From: Thiocapsa sp. UBA6158
GTDB taxonomy: Bacteria > Pseudomonadota > Gammaproteobacteria > Chromatiales > Chromatiaceae
DNA: 31,906 nucleotides
Assembly: GCF_002423035.1 (NCBI RefSeq)
Contig: NZ_DIUM01000070.1
Span: 1-31,906, forward strand
Direction of reading: 5' to 3'
The position numbers and the translations under genes were made by a program. The notes beneath the pieces were generated by a model that searched no databases, was not told where the DNA came from, and saw nothing but the letters and a program-made list of their open reading frames with translations. Position 1 is the stretch's first letter. Each line of letters opens with the position of its first letter. Positions 24,172 to 31,906 of the stretch are shown here, in pieces.

Positions 24172-27165
24172 TCACCTGAAAATCGACCCGCTGTCGAGCC
24201 AATAACTGTCCTGATCGAACCCGATGCTGGCCAGTGTATTCAGCTTGAGGGCCACGACACCGCGACCGAAGGCGCGTCCGCCTTCCAGTTCCACGGCGGC
24301 GACTCGGAACCGTTCTGCATTCACCCCGCGCATCCGCTCGAGCCGCACCTGGAGCACGCCGCCCTGTGTGTAGAGCAGACGGCGGACCTCGTCCTCGGCG
24401 AAGTCGAGCAGATAGAGCGGCTGCGCACCCCAGCGCTCGGCGGCCAGTTGACGATAACCGATGTGCATCACCCCGGTCATGGGGATGGTGGTCTCGGGCA
24501 ACTGGTACTCGGGGTCGTCGAGGTCCACGTCGCTGTAATAGACATCGCCGGCCTTGATCATGCGATTACGGTCGATCATGCCGAGATAGCGGATCGTCGA
24601 ATAGGGGCGGAAGGCATTGGCCCGAAAAGAGAAATTAGGCAGACGACCCTGCCCGAGCAGACAGAGCATGGCGCCGACTGCCGCCGTGGTCTTGGGATCC
24701 GAGATGCGGCCGCGTCGATTGAACGGATACCAAGCGCCGGTGCGATAGTCGTGCATCGCGATGATTCGATCCGGCGGCAGCGGCAGGAGTGCGCGCACCA
24801 GCGCCTGAAAGCCCGGCAGACGCGACGGACGCCCGGTCAGCAGAAGCAGGTCGCAGTCGTAGAGGTGCGCGATCTCGCACAAGGAGCGCACGGCGCGGGT
24901 GACCTCGAGGCGCTCCTCCATGAACAATTGATGGGTGCGGTCGAGATCGAGCCGAACCGGGCAATCCAGCAGCGAAAAGCCGGTGACGGTCCCGCCGGTC
25001 GCGTCGCGCACGCCGCCGGCGAACCAGTCCAGGACCGCCTCGGTCGGTCCCTCCGGGCTGATCTCGGCGACCAACTCGGAAAGCACGAGTGTATGCGGCT
25101 CGCTGCCTTGGACCGGATCGAAACGCTCGTAGGCCTTGAGCACCGCGAGCCCCGCCGGGTAAAGCACTTGCAGCGCCAATTGCTGACGAAGCATTCCCTC
25201 CTGGACATCGACGGGATCCGCGCCGATGAGACGCGACAGCAGGGCGTCGGGCTCTTCGACCCCGGCAGCGGTCACCGCCTCCTTGAGGGCCGGCACCAGG
25301 GTTGCGCCGATGACCTCGAGCAGGATGTCGTCCCCGGCGACCTTGAAACCGTCGCGAAAGCGCTGCTCGGGCACGATGGTGCGATTCGCACCCGTGCGAC
25401 CGCCTTCGAGCCGATAGTCGTTGATGACGAGATCCGTGGTGCCGCCGCCGATGTCCACGGTCGCGATGCGCAGGCGCGGCCCCTCCCCTGCGGTTCGTCC
25501 CCCGGTCTCGACATCGCGGACTCGGCCGGCGATGGCGAACAACTCCTCGGCACGCCCGGCGAAGGTGTTCTGGATCTCGCTGTAGAGGTAGACCGCCTGA
25601 CTGCAGGTCGCCTCGTCCCAGCGCACCTCGATCCTCGGGAACGGCGGCCAGGCCAGCTCGGCGCCCGGTCCTTCGATCGGCGCGTCCTCGGGGTGCCAGC
25701 CGAACGCCTTCCAGACCAGCCCGACGGCCTGGTGCATCCGCTCGGCGAAGAGATCGCGCTCCTGCTTGGGCATGGAGGGCGGAATGGTCAGGATAAGGGT
25801 GCGCAGATGACGCGGCAGATCGGCCGTGGGCATGCGCAGACGCTGGGCCGGACTGTTGATCTGGCAGAGCGCCTGGGTCAGGACCTCGGCGAGCATGAAC
25901 ATCATCATGGCGCTGCGCGAGTAGTGCGGCATGAAGACCGGCATGCGGTCGGCCTCTGGCACGGTGTAGAGCGCGGTGCCGACCTCGTTGATGAGATTGC
26001 AGAAGGGTGCGGCCGTGGCCATCGGCTCGATCTCGGTGCGCACGAAGGCGCTGTTGAAGCGCCAGCCGGTGTCGAAGCGGTCTTCGTCCCAGAGATAACG
26101 CTTGGGGCTGGAGATGCCCGTGGCCCCTTCGGTCCCGCGCCGACGCCCGGCCATGCGCGCGGCCTCCGGGCCGACGCGGGCGATGGTCGGCCAGAGGAAG
26201 GCCCCGGCGCGTCCGCTCTTGTGCGCCCAATGCTCCTTGCCGAAGGTCGCCTGGGCCAGCTCGACGCGGCTCTCGAAGGGCTCGTTGTAGCGGTGCTGCG
26301 GCTGGGACAGGTCACGCAGCTCCAGCTCGTAGCGGCGTCCGAGCACGTCGCCCTCTTTGGCGTGCTGCTCGATGAGGATGCCGCAGGTGCGCGAGTTGCC
26401 GACGTCCAGCACCATGTCGACCGGCACTGCCGGCTGCACGTCGGTTGCCTTGTTGCCGAGCAGCTTGATCTCGGGGATACAGCCGGCCTCGCCGATCACC
26501 GCGAGCAGATTCAGATAATGGGCATGGTGGGCGAGACGCTCGCGCTCCGCCTCCACATCCTCGGGCGGCAGGCGCAGACGCGGGCCGGCGCGCTCGTCGA
26601 AGACCTCTTGGATCCAGCCCGCCACCCAAGGCAGTTCCGGGAACCAGCCGATCTCGTGGGCGCGGTGTGCGAAGGCGAAGGCCGCACCCGCGCCTACATC
26701 GGCCTCGGTCGGGGCCAGATAGCGCAGGTCTTCGGCATCGGCCAGCAGATTGGTGTCGATGGCGAGGGTCAGCCGATGGGTGTGATCGGTGGCGGCGGCC
26801 TCCTCCGCGGACAGGGCCAGGAGGCGCAACCGTGCCCAGGTCTCGGGGCCGGCCGCAAAGCGCCTCGGCGGGTGCAGGCGCAGCACGGGTACCGGCAGCC
26901 AGATGCCGTCGAGCAGGCGCGCCGAGTCGTCGACCGGCACGCTTAGTTGAGACTTCAGCGGAATGCCCGGACGGTCGGGCCAGTAGAGCTGATTGGTGCG
27001 CTCGTCATAGAGCAGGCGCGCGAGCGAGTGGTTGCTCTCCTGCACCACGAACTCGCCCGGCAGGGCCTTGCGCAACGCGAGGGTCAAGCCGAAGTCGAGG
27101 AACTGAACGCCGCTGTCGGCGATCAGCGTCATCTTGGTTTCGAAATTCACCAGTCTCGCGAGCAT
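24172..27165 (-). CDS. srfB: SrfB family protein, actin/Hsp70-fold ATPase-like
   Basis: The 997-residue protein is typical in length for SrfB and starts MLARLVNFETKMTLIADSG as family members do. It has the actin/Hsp70 ATPase motifs: phosphate-1 VDMVLDVGNSRTCGIL (249-264), phosphate-2 VDIGGGTTDLVI (about 569-580) and the adenosine motif LLLLTGRPSRLPGFQAL (about 774-790). It is thus a probable ATP-dependent switch or filament-type protein. No signal peptide or membrane segment is evident, so it is cytoplasmic. SrfA, SrfB and SrfC were first named in Salmonella as SsrB-regulated factors; the biochemical role is not established. It lies 97 nt after srfA and 16 nt before srfC on the minus strand, in the canonical order A-B-C. 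Confidence 0.9.
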   Translation of the reverse strand: MLARLVNFETKMTLIADSGVQFLDFGLTLALRKALPGEFVVQESNHSLARLLYDERTNQLYWPDRPGIPLKSQLSVPVDDSARLLDGIWLPVPVLRLHPPRRFAAGPETWARLRLLALSAEEAAATDHTHRLTLAIDTNLLADAEDLRYLAPTEADVGAGAAFAFAHRAHEIGWFPELPWVAGWIQEVFDERAGPRLRLPPEDVEAERERLAHHAHYLNLLAVIGEAGCIPEIKLLGNKATDVQPAVPVDMVLDVGNSRTCGILIEQHAKEGDVLGRRYELELRDLSQPQHRYNEPFESRVELAQATFGKEHWAHKSGRAGAFLWPTIARVGPEAARMAGRRRGTEGATGISSPKRYLWDEDRFDTGWRFNSAFVRTEIEPMATAAPFCNLINEVGTALYTVPEADRMPVFMPHYSRSAMMMFMLAEVLTQALCQINSPAQRLRMPTADLPRHLRTLILTIPPSMPKQERDLFAERMHQAVGLVWKAFGWHPEDAPIEGPGAELAWPPFPRIEVRWDEATCSQAVYLYSEIQNTFAGRAEELFAIAGRVRDVETGGRTAGEGPRLRIATVDIGGGTTDLVINDYRLEGGRTGANRTIVPEQRFRDGFKVAGDDILLEVIGATLVPALKEAVTAAGVEEPDALLSRLIGADPVDVQEGMLRQQLALQVLYPAGLAVLKAYERFDPVQGSEPHTLVLSELVAEISPEGPTEAVLDWFAGGVRDATGGTVTGFSLLDCPVRLDLDRTHQLFMEERLEVTRAVRSLCEIAHLYDCDLLLLTGRPSRLPGFQALVRALLPLPPDRIIAMHDYRTGAWYPFNRRGRISDPKTTAAVGAMLCLLGQGRLPNFSFRANAFRPYSTIRYLGMIDRNRMIKAGDVYYSDVDLDDPEYQLPETTIPMTGVMHIGYRQLAAERWGAQPLYLLDFAEDEVRRLLYTQGGVLQVRLERMRGVNAERFRVAAVELEGGRAFGRGVVALKLNTLASIGFDQDSYWLDSGSIFR

Positions 27166-27262
27166 GGCCTTTGACCTGAACCGCGCTCGGCGCGGAATGC
27201 GATGTTTTTGGATAGGGTCGGCCTCGGCAGACTAGACGAGCGCTGAAGCAGGCGCGGTTTAC

Positions 27263-29134
27263 TCATTCGCTTGCCGCGCCCTGCACGTCGAGCGAGAAGG
27301 TGCCGCCGCCGGGATAACGGCCGACGCACTCGGGTTTACCGTCCTTGCCGGGCGCACACTCGACGCTCGGCCGGCCGAAATTGGTGCCGTCGGCGCAGCG
27401 GATATCGCCGCTGCTGTCGATCACCAGACGCTCGCCCTTCACGGATGCGGAGGCGTCGCTCCGGCAGATGCTGCCGTCGTGGCGTTTGAGTCGCAATTGG
27501 CCCTGACCCTCTTGGGTGCGGTATTCCATCTGGATCGGCAGGCCGGTCTTGGGGTCCTGCAGGGAGGTGGCCGTGCGCCAGCCGCTGGTCAGGCCGCCGA
27601 GCGCCTGTGGGGTCGGACCCGACGTGGACGCTCCGGGCGCAGTGCTCGGTCCGGCTGCGCCGCCCCGAGCCGGTGCTGTACCGGGCGCGCCTTCGGCTTC
27701 GCCTAAGGTCGAGCCGGGAAGACCGGGCACCGCCGGGATTGCATCGCCCTCACCTCTCGGCGGCTCGCTGCCTTCCTCGGGCGAGACGGCGTCCGAGGTG
27801 TCCGGACCCGGAGGCGTCTCGGCAGTTCCTTCCGCGGCCGCCTGTTCCTCCTCCGGCGCCACGCCGCCATCGGCTGAGGTCGGATCGGACAGCGCAGGCT
27901 CCGCCGCGGGATCGACGATGCCGGTCTCCGCATCGGTATCGACCGCCGCCGGGTCGGTCGGCAAGGGCGCCTCGACGCTCGGGTCGATCGGGGGCGTATC
28001 GGTCAAAGGCAGCTCGGCATCCGCGCCCGCAAACTCGCCATCGATCGGCCCGGTCTCGGACGCACTCGGATCGAGCTCCTCGTCGATGGCCGGAGGTTGC
28101 CCCTCGTCACCCTCCCCTACATCCGTTCCGACCGTGTCGTCCAAGACCGATGTCCCATCTGCAAGGCTTTCGGTCTCGTCCGTCACGCTTGTCGACTCGC
28201 TCCCCGAGACCCTCGTCTCGTCCACTGCGATGTCCTCGTCCGTCACCGAGCTGGAGCTGATGTCGGTCGTTCGGTCGCTCTGAAGGCCGCGCTCGATCAG
28301 GGTGCGATCACGCAGCTGTCCGGGCTCGATCGTCACATCGCGCGGGACCGACTCGTCCCGAAGCGATGGGTCGACCAGGAGCTTATCCTCGGCGGACGGC
28401 TCCGAGACGATCGGCGCAATCTCCTCCGCAACCCAGTCCGGGACCCATTCCGGGGCCCACTCGGCGAAGGGCGCCGCGGAGTCGGGCACGCAGCCGCGCA
28501 GGAGCAAGAGAAGCAGCAGCACCAGCGCGAGCAGCAGGAGCGGTAACCAGATCCACCAGGGGAGAGCGCGGCGAGTTACCGGCTCCGGATTCGGGCTCGG
28601 GTCTTGCCGAGGCTCGTCGGCCAGATCCAGCGACCACTCGGTCGGCGGGGCGGCGAACCGTCCCAAGTTCACCAAGGGGTCGGAGCCCACCGCCTCGCGA
28701 TCGCGGACAAAGCCCCAAAAGCTCACGACCGGGCGGCCGTCGACCAGATAGACGTGGTCCTCGTCCGGGAAGTTGAAGATATGGGCGAGCAGCCGGGCGA
28801 AGACCTGACGCTCGGGGTGCGGATCGGCTTGCATGGTGCGCGCAAGCTCGTTGATCCGGGCGCGGCTCTCCAACAGCTGGCTCCGAGCCGAGAGCCGCTC
28901 CTCCGGGCTCGCGGCACTCCAGGGCACGACCGGGCCGGGGCGCGGGGCGTACCAATCCAGCGTATCGCCGTCCTCGTTGCGCTGCGGGATGGCAAAGCTG
29001 TCGGCGAGATCCGGGCCGAGCCGGCGGGCCAAGGCGGCGCGCAATTGGGCCGCGGCGAGATACACCGGGTGGCCGACGGCACCGAGCGGATGATAGTCGG
29101 TCAAGGTTCCGCTACGCAGTAAAGGTCCGATCAT
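27263..29134 (-). CDS. srfA: SrfA family protein: N-domain, one membrane helix, long acidic linker, Cys-containing C-domain
   Basis: The 623-residue protein begins MIGPLLRSGTLTDYHPLG, the usual SrfA opening. The N-domain (1-143) ends with HVYLVDGRPVVSFWGF, the signature shared with the proteins at 17.9 and 29.1 kb. A membrane helix (about 191-213, WWIWLPLLLLALVLLLLLLL) follows basic residues, so the N-domain is cytoplasmic. Next comes an unusually acidic Ser/Thr/Pro/Asp/Glu-rich stretch of about 280 residues (about 232-515), surely disordered. Last is a compact C-terminal domain (516-623) with four cysteines (ICRSD, IRCADG, VECAPG, PECVG) and many charged and beta-like segments. The linker could span the periplasm to reach the wall or outer membrane. 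ATG 29134 overlaps the upstream stop (ATGA), so translation is coupled to the other SrfA-type protein. Confidence 0.85.
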   Translation of the reverse strand: MIGPLLRSGTLTDYHPLGAVGHPVYLAAAQLRAALARRLGPDLADSFAIPQRNEDGDTLDWYAPRPGPVVPWSAASPEERLSARSQLLESRARINELARTMQADPHPERQVFARLLAHIFNFPDEDHVYLVDGRPVVSFWGFVRDREAVGSDPLVNLGRFAAPPTEWSLDLADEPRQDPSPNPEPVTRRALPWWIWLPLLLLALVLLLLLLLRGCVPDSAAPFAEWAPEWVPDWVAEEIAPIVSEPSAEDKLLVDPSLRDESVPRDVTIEPGQLRDRTLIERGLQSDRTTDISSSSVTDEDIAVDETRVSGSESTSVTDETESLADGTSVLDDTVGTDVGEGDEGQPPAIDEELDPSASETGPIDGEFAGADAELPLTDTPPIDPSVEAPLPTDPAAVDTDAETGIVDPAAEPALSDPTSADGGVAPEEEQAAAEGTAETPPGPDTSDAVSPEEGSEPPRGEGDAIPAVPGLPGSTLGEAEGAPGTAPARGGAAGPSTAPGASTSGPTPQALGGLTSGWRTATSLQDPKTGLPIQMEYRTQEGQGQLRLKRHDGSICRSDASASVKGERLVIDSSGDIRCADGTNFGRPSVECAPGKDGKPECVGRYPGGGTFSLDVQGAASE

Positions 29135-30630
29135 GGTTGCTTGAGTCCTTCGCCGACGGCCTTTTCCAGTTTTTCCAGGGTGTCGCAGCGCAACAGCACC
29201 TCGTCGAGCCGGCCGCGGATCGTACTCAGCGGCTCGCGCTCGGCGTCCTCGGCGGTCAGCTCGCGATCGAGTGTGCGCAAGGCGGCACAGTCCATTTGAG
29301 CATCCACCAGCTTCTGACGATAGGTTTGGGCGCGGGCGCAGCGGGCAAGCTCGGCGTCGAGTCGCTCCCGGAGGGCCGCGAGCGGTGGCCGGGTGACATC
29401 CAGGTCCGCCGACTCGCGATCCAGCGTAAGCAACGCGGGACAACCGCCCTCCTCCGCCTCCAATGCCGCATCCAGCGCGACGACGAGCCGATCGGCCTCG
29501 GCACAGCGAGCAAGCTCACCGGCCAGTCGTTCCCGGACCGGTCGCCAAGGCGTCTCGTCCGGCGCGGCCTCGGACGCCTGCTCGGACACCGGCTTGGACT
29601 CGCGCAGACCGAGCGCCTCGCCCAGCTCGACCAGCGCCACACAGTTGCCGATCCGACGCTCCAGCTCGGCCGCCGCTTGCGTCGACCTTTCACAGAGATC
29701 CACACGCCGGTGAAGCCGCGCGACGATGCCGGCAAAGGGCTCGCGGTCGAGATCCGGTTCCGGCGTCGGCCGCTCGCCGTCCGCCCCGGCCAGACCCTGT
29801 CGAATCTCGACCAGACGCGTGCAATCCCAATCGGCGGCAATCACCTCGCGATCGAGCGACTCGGCCAAGGCACAACGGGCCTGCTCGCCCGCGATCCGCT
29901 CGCGCAGATCCGCGAATCCCTTGCCGGCGGGATCGAGTCTGTCGATCCGCAACGCAAGGGCCCCGAGCCGATCCGGCCCGGCACAGGCCGCATCCAGCGC
30001 GGCCTGCAGCTCGGCGTCGAGCGAGTCAGCCTCGCGCCGATCGAGCCAGAACCAGCCGCCGCCGGCGAAACCGGCACCGAGGATCAGCACAAGCGCAACG
30101 GCCCAACCCCATCGGTCGCGACGCCGCACAGGCGGCTCGGGCGCGGATGCCGAGGCGAGGACGGGGCCAGTCGAGCCCCCACGCCTCGGTTCCTCGACCA
30201 GCACGAACCCCCAGAGCGTGAGCACGGGCTCGTCGCCGATCACATAGACATGGGAGTCGTCCGGATACCGTGTGGCGGCGCGCAGGAGTGCGGCGATGGA
30301 CTCGGAGCCCTTCACCCGCGTCGGCAGCGCATCGGCGAGCCGGCGCAAGACATCCAGCCGCTCCTCGAGCTTGGCCTTCATGGCGGCGCGACGCGCGGCC
30401 GGCAGGGACGCCAGCCGCGTCGGCTGGCCGGGAAGATCGCTGTACCAGTCGACCGTCTTGCCGTCGGCGCAGGGTACGGGCAAGGTGAAGACCGATGCAA
30501 CGACGCCCGGCAGATGTCTGCGGATGAGGGTCTGAAGCTTGCGATGTAGGTCGTCGAGCCCGGCAAGCTCCTCGGTCGGCAGTCGATAACCGCCGATGTC
30601 GACCCGTGCGACCCGCAGTGATGGTACCAA
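29131..30630 (-). CDS. SrfA-type N-domain membrane protein with periplasmic cysteine repeats
   Basis: The 499-residue protein is a paralogue of the 753-residue protein at 17.9 kb. The N-domain (1-145) has IRRHLPGVVASVFTLPVP (36-53), WYSDLPGQP (62-70) and HVYVIGDEPVLTLWGF (127-142). A membrane helix (about 174-196) follows RRRDRWGW. The periplasmic part has about four or five cysteine-bearing helical units of the same type as in the paralogue, with variable linkers (LARC, DWDC, GGC, DAQMDC, LLRC). The start at TTG 30630 is chosen because GGGAG lies 6 nt upstream and the protein then aligns with its paralogue from the first residues; no ATG or GTG fits. It is the first gene of the srf operon. 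A repeat-rich gap precedes it. The role is probably that of a membrane anchor or sensor of the complex. Confidence 0.82.
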   Translation of the reverse strand: MVPSLRVARVDIGGYRLPTEELAGLDDLHRKLQTLIRRHLPGVVASVFTLPVPCADGKTVDWYSDLPGQPTRLASLPAARRAAMKAKLEERLDVLRRLADALPTRVKGSESIAALLRAATRYPDDSHVYVIGDEPVLTLWGFVLVEEPRRGGSTGPVLASASAPEPPVRRRDRWGWAVALVLILGAGFAGGGWFWLDRREADSLDAELQAALDAACAGPDRLGALALRIDRLDPAGKGFADLRERIAGEQARCALAESLDREVIAADWDCTRLVEIRQGLAGADGERPTPEPDLDREPFAGIVARLHRRVDLCERSTQAAAELERRIGNCVALVELGEALGLRESKPVSEQASEAAPDETPWRPVRERLAGELARCAEADRLVVALDAALEAEEGGCPALLTLDRESADLDVTRPPLAALRERLDAELARCARAQTYRQKLVDAQMDCAALRTLDRELTAEDAEREPLSTIRGRLDEVLLRCDTLEKLEKAVGEGLKQP

Positions 30631-30748
30631 CCGAGTCTCCCTTGGACTGCCCTTCGCCCGCGGGGCGGGCCTGATCGGACGCGAGTCTACCGACTGCCCG
30701 CTTTGCCGAACAATGTCGCGAAAGCTCGTGCGATGGCTGCGGCAAAGC

Positions 30749-30796
30749 ATCCCGCGTAGGTCGGATTCGCGCAGCTCAACCCGACCTACGCGGGAT
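30749..30796. repeat. Extragenic palindrome
   Basis: ATCCCGCGTAGGTCGG (30749-30764) and CCGACCTACGCGGGAT (30781-30796) form a perfect 16-bp inverted repeat around a 16-nt loop. GTAGGTCGG...CCGACCTAC palindromes of this kind are common dispersed intergenic repeats in gammaproteobacteria. It lies upstream of the srf operon start (30630), between it and the phosphatidyltransferase gene. Confidence 0.75.
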
Positions 30797-30831
30797 CGAG
30801 ACCCGGTCGCGGATTGACGCGAACGACGGCC

Positions 30832-30867
30832 ATTTCATCGGTCTCGCTGATTTCATCGGTCTCGCTG
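30832..30867. repeat. Tandem duplication of an 18-bp unit
   Basis: ATTTCATCGGTCTCGCTG occurs twice in direct tandem (30832-30849 and 30850-30867) with no mismatch. Because 18 is a multiple of three, the copy keeps frame: read on the minus strand it gives Ser-Glu-Thr-Asp-Glu-Ile twice. It is in the gap downstream of the phosphatidyltransferase gene and near the palindrome, with no called gene over it. Confidence 0.75.
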
Positions 30868-30904
30868 CGGACCACGGGACGCGGCACGCACCGCCGCCGA
30901 GGTC

Positions 30905-31462
30905 TCAAAGCTCCCGCCAACCGTGCTGACGCGCCTTGCGGCCCCAAATCCAAACATACTGCGCGCCGCTGACGAGGACGGTGGCGAAACAGGCCCAGAT
31001 CATCGTGTCGATCAGACCTTCGGGAAGCGAGAACGGCCCCGCAGCCGTGATGACCATCACCACCAGCACGATCTGGAGCACCGTATTGAGCTTGCTGATC
31101 GGCAGGGGCGCGGCCTCGACCGCCTCGACACGATAGTTATAAACAACGGCCCCGGTGACGATCACCAGATCACGCAGGATCACGGCAATCACCAACCAAA
31201 CCGGAACCAGCCCCTGCCAACCCAAGATCAAGAAACACCCGACCAGCAATGCCTTGTCGGCAAGTGGATCCAGGATTCCTCCCAGACGCGTACGCCAGTC
31301 GTAGCGTTTCGCCAGATAACCGTCCAAGCCGTCCGACGCACCCGCCGCGGCGAACAGGACCAAGGCCCATCCATACTCCTCGCGCAACAGCAAGTACATA
31401 ACGGGCGCGACCGCGATGAGTCGCAGGACGCTGATGATGTTTGGAAGATCCCTGAGCTGCAC
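30905..31462 (-). CDS. CDP-alcohol phosphatidyltransferase family protein (PgsA-like)
   Basis: The 185-residue protein is a short multi-pass membrane enzyme with the CDP-alcohol phosphotransferase motif D47-G-x2-A-K52-x8-G61-x3-D65-x3-D69 (usual Arg replaced by Lys at 52). A preceding Asp44-Gly45 pair gives the DGLDG pattern. Family members join a CDP-activated lipid to an alcohol, e.g. glycerol-3-phosphate in phosphatidylglycerol synthesis. The substrate is not fixed by sequence, so I give no symbol. GTG at 31462 follows GGAG by 7 nt and yields MQLRDLPNIISVLRL, as expected for the family; the frame stays open upstream but without homology. It is divergent from purM, an arrangement also common in other gammaproteobacteria. 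Confidence 0.88.
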   Translation of the reverse strand: MQLRDLPNIISVLRLIAVAPVMYLLLREEYGWALVLFAAAGASDGLDGYLAKRYDWRTRLGGILDPLADKALLVGCFLILGWQGLVPVWLVIAVILRDLVIVTGAVVYNYRVEAVEAAPLPISKLNTVLQIVLVVMVITAAGPFSLPEGLIDTMIWACFATVLVSGAQYVWIWGRKARQHGWREL

Positions 31463-31669
31463 GTACGCACTCCGGTCGCCGGGGGCACCAAACCTTGATG
31501 CCTGTCCGGTTGATGCTAGCCGGGTCCTCGGCGTCTGTCCAAGACCAATGCCCGGTCGCGGTGCACACTCGCCGTTGCGACCGACCCGCGCGGGGCGTGC
31601 AATGCGACGGAAAACCCAGGTGCGCTCAGTATAGAATAGCGGGTCAAACCCGTCCCTTGGAGCCAAAGC

Positions 31670-31906
31670 GTGACGCAGGATTCAGCCCCGTCCTCATCGC
31701 CATCCCTCAGTTATCGCGACGCCGGTGTCGACATCGATGCCGGCGCCAGGCTGGTCGAGCGTATCAAACCGCTCGCCGCCGCCACCTCTCGACCCGGCGT
31801 CATCACCGGCTTGGGCGGATTCGGGGCGCTCTTCGAGCTCCCGCTCGCCGATTATCGGCAGCCCGTCCTGGTCTCGGGCACGGACGGCGTGGGCACCAAG
31901 CTCAAG
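31670..31906 (+). CDS. purM: Phosphoribosylformylglycinamidine cyclo-ligase (AIR synthase), 5' part
   Basis: The 79 residues seen read VTQDSAPSSSPSLSYRDAG, then VDIDAGARLVERIKP, and GVITGLGGFGALFELPL, then VLVSGTDGVGTKLK at the window end; this is the PurM N-terminal ATP-binding segment. PurM makes 5-aminoimidazole ribonucleotide in purine synthesis in the cytoplasm. GTG at 31670 follows TTGGAG by 7 nt. TAGAAT at 31632-31637 is a possible -10 box. The gene is cut by the window edge. Confidence 0.97.
   Translation, partial: MTQDSAPSSSPSLSYRDAGVDIDAGARLVERIKPLAAATSRPGVITGLGGFGALFELPLADYRQPVLVSGTDGVGTKLK

Noticed and set aside
21364..26946. Long open frames overlapping srfC and srfB in other frames and on the plus strand
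   Set aside because: They are rich in Arg, Gly, Ala and Pro with no motif; SrfB and SrfC motifs fix the real frames.
10324..30630. The cluster as a type VI secretion system
   Set aside because: No TssB/C, Hcp, VgrG, TssK, TssM or ClpV homologue is visible; the only link is the PpkA-like vWA region.
10324..30630. The cluster as an anti-phage defence island
   Set aside because: No nuclease, sensor or mobile-element gene is seen; signal peptides, lipoproteins and membrane anchors point to the envelope instead.
1..31906. CRISPR arrays, tRNA, rRNA, insertion sequences, integrase sites
   Set aside because: I saw no regularly spaced repeats, no cloverleaf-type sequence and no transposase or integrase frames.

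Overview
The window is high-GC DNA with dense, tightly packed genes and Shine-Dalgarno-type starts. The gene set (homo-oligomeric ATP sulfurylase of the sulfur-oxidiser type, YgfZ, PurM, a SrfA/SrfB/SrfC-type cluster) and the families of short extragenic palindromes suggest a gammaproteobacterium, most likely a purple sulfur bacterium of the Chromatiaceae (Thiocapsa-like). That placement is an inference from gene content; no rRNA or tRNA gene is present to test it.

Left part (1-10.2 kb) is mostly housekeeping. It starts with the 3' part of an FAD-oxidoreductase-like gene translationally coupled to a UPF0104/MprF-type membrane protein, facing a GT39-type membrane glycosyltransferase. Then follow ATP sulfurylase (sat), a 72-residue conserved small protein, a lytic transglycosylase with an N-terminal DUF4124, a Tat-signal DUF882/M15 murein endopeptidase, an RNase II/R-type exoribonuclease, and the Fe-S/folate protein YgfZ. 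Hairpins separate several convergent pairs.

Middle and right part (10.3-30.6 kb) is one functional neighbourhood of about 20 kb with twelve genes. On the minus strand, 17.6 to 10.3 kb: a secreted von Willebrand A (vWA) protein, an ABC ATPase, a FtsX/MacB-type permease, a secreted sulfatase-modifying-factor-like (SUMF1/FGE-fold) protein without the catalytic cysteines, and two coiled-coil lipoproteins. On the minus strand, 30.6 to 20.2 kb: a SrfA-N-domain membrane protein with cysteine repeats, SrfA, SrfB (actin/Hsp70-fold ATPase), SrfC (P-loop GTPase-like) and a single-pass protein with Sel1-like repeats. Between them, on the plus strand, lies a third SrfA-N-domain protein with eight periplasmic two-cysteine repeats. 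Shared domains, overlapping start/stop codons and one consistent compartment layout (cytoplasmic ATPase and GTPase, several single-pass inner-membrane proteins, periplasmic vWA/FGE-like proteins, lipoproteins, an ABC exporter) suggest an envelope-spanning machine. Srf proteins are known only as SsrB-regulated 'virulence factors' of Salmonella; this expanded form is the best candidate here for an undescribed system. Its function cannot be read from sequence.

Right edge (30.6-31.9 kb): extragenic repeats, then a CDP-alcohol phosphatidyltransferase and, divergent from it, the 5' end of purM, which runs off the window.
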